Origin: Nitrosopumilus cobalaminigenes
GTDB lineage: Archaea > Thermoproteota > Nitrososphaeria > Nitrososphaerales > Nitrosopumilaceae
NCBI RefSeq assembly: GCF_013407145.1
Contig: NZ_CP026993.1
Location: 1,499,357-1,563,356 of the forward strand
Direction of reading: 5' to 3'
Length of the DNA: 64,000 bases
A model generated the notes under the pieces. That model saw nothing but the letters and a program-made list of their open reading frames with translations, was not told the DNA's origin and did not search any database. The translations under genes and the position numbers were made by a program. Positions 63,900-64,000 of this stretch are shown here, in pieces. Positions within the stretch are counted from its first letter, which is position 1; each line of letters begins with the position of its first letter.

Positions 63900-64000
63900 C
63901 AAAATGGGCTTTTCAGGACTTTCCTTAACATAATATTAACAAAAATGTTAACTCCATACCCAATTAGGACTCTACCCACACACCAATATTTCCACTCTAT

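Larger units (their letters stand above)
63656..64000. other. Gene-free tract with clustered TTAAC/GTTAAC motifs
   Basis: No ORF of usual size and no RNA gene is seen in these 345 bases. GTTAAC occurs at 63678, 63708, 63725, 63859 and 63947, and the TTAAC core nine times between 63679 and 63952. CGGATC/GATCCG arms at 63668-63673 and 63693-63698 flank the first. TTTGTTATTAACAAA at about 63763-63777 is an imperfect palindrome, and GCCTAGCC occurs twice at 63738 and 63749. It could be a regulatory or replication-origin-like region. Confidence 0.6.

Overview
This window comes from an AT-rich archaeal chromosome. It fits a marine ammonia-oxidising Thaumarchaeota/Nitrososphaerota lineage of the Nitrosopumilus or Nitrosarchaeum type. 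Archaeal markers are glycerol-1-phosphate dehydrogenase, geranylgeranylglyceryl-phosphate synthase, the DNA polymerase D large subunit, GINS, PCNA, transcription factor S, RNA polymerase subunit L, a thermosome subunit, archaeal CCA-adding enzyme and a tRNA with a bulge-helix-bulge intron. Many plastocyanin-like or membrane-anchored secreted proteins, an Amt/P-II/glutamine synthetase nitrogen set and aerobic cobalamin genes (BluB, CobJ) support the ammonia-oxidiser assignment, although no amo gene lies here. I see no insertion sequence, prophage or CRISPR array.

Layout. 1-7 kb: end of egsA, FKBP isomerase, aminotransferase, NMN adenylyltransferase, RNA cyclase, tRNA-Val, BluB, intron-bearing tRNA-Arg and an FMN reductase. 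7-16 kb: many small zinc, DNA-binding or anchored proteins, cyclophilin, a PfkB kinase, a dUTPase-like enzyme, an orphan MtrA-like corrinoid protein coupled to a DegT aminotransferase, and TyrRS. 16-22 kb: CobJ, a duplicated-domain secreted protein, aspartate kinase, and the rpoL-tfs-pcn cluster. 22-29 kb: two tiny related proteins, a phosphatase, a cyclase-family hydrolase, a stand-alone Lrp sensor domain, a class V aminotransferase, a ferredoxin behind tandem direct repeats, a cupredoxin and a membrane class III nucleotide cyclase. 29-32 kb: a nitrogen-sensing locus with amt and P-II diverging around three 11-bp repeats, a DUF6659-like protein, two tiny membrane proteins and a second, extended P-II protein. 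32-41 kb: variant J-domain protein, UspA, VIT1-like and APC transporters, glutamine synthetase, KamA-type radical SAM enzyme and MscS channel. 41-49 kb: PRPP synthetase, tRNA methyltransferase, RNase Z and sirtuin run as one overlapping unit; then UPF0200/UPF0201, ThpR, CCA enzyme, a RIO-like kinase and tRNA-Pro. 49-62 kb: two oxidoreductases, GINS, a second glutamine synthetase, thermosome, SHMT, polD large subunit and GGGP synthase. 62-64 kb: membrane-anchored winged helix, AbrB-like and wHTH proteins, then a 345-bp gene-free tract rich in TTAAC motifs with a 23-bp direct repeat.

Gene expression. Many start codons, often TTG or GTG, sit about 24-28 bases after a TATA-like box, so leaderless transcripts appear common. 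I used this spacing to choose several starts. Downstream genes in operons are often joined by ATGA-type overlaps.

Themes that connect the genes are: nitrogen assimilation and its sensing (Amt, two P-II, two glutamine synthetases, DUF6659); tRNA and RNA processing (RtcA, ThpR, RNase Z, CCA enzyme, Trm-like methylase); replication (PCNA, DP2, GINS); ether lipid head-group assembly (egsA, GGGP synthase); and cobamide chemistry (BluB, CobJ, MtrA-like). Annotations are read by eye from the sequence; no database search was run.
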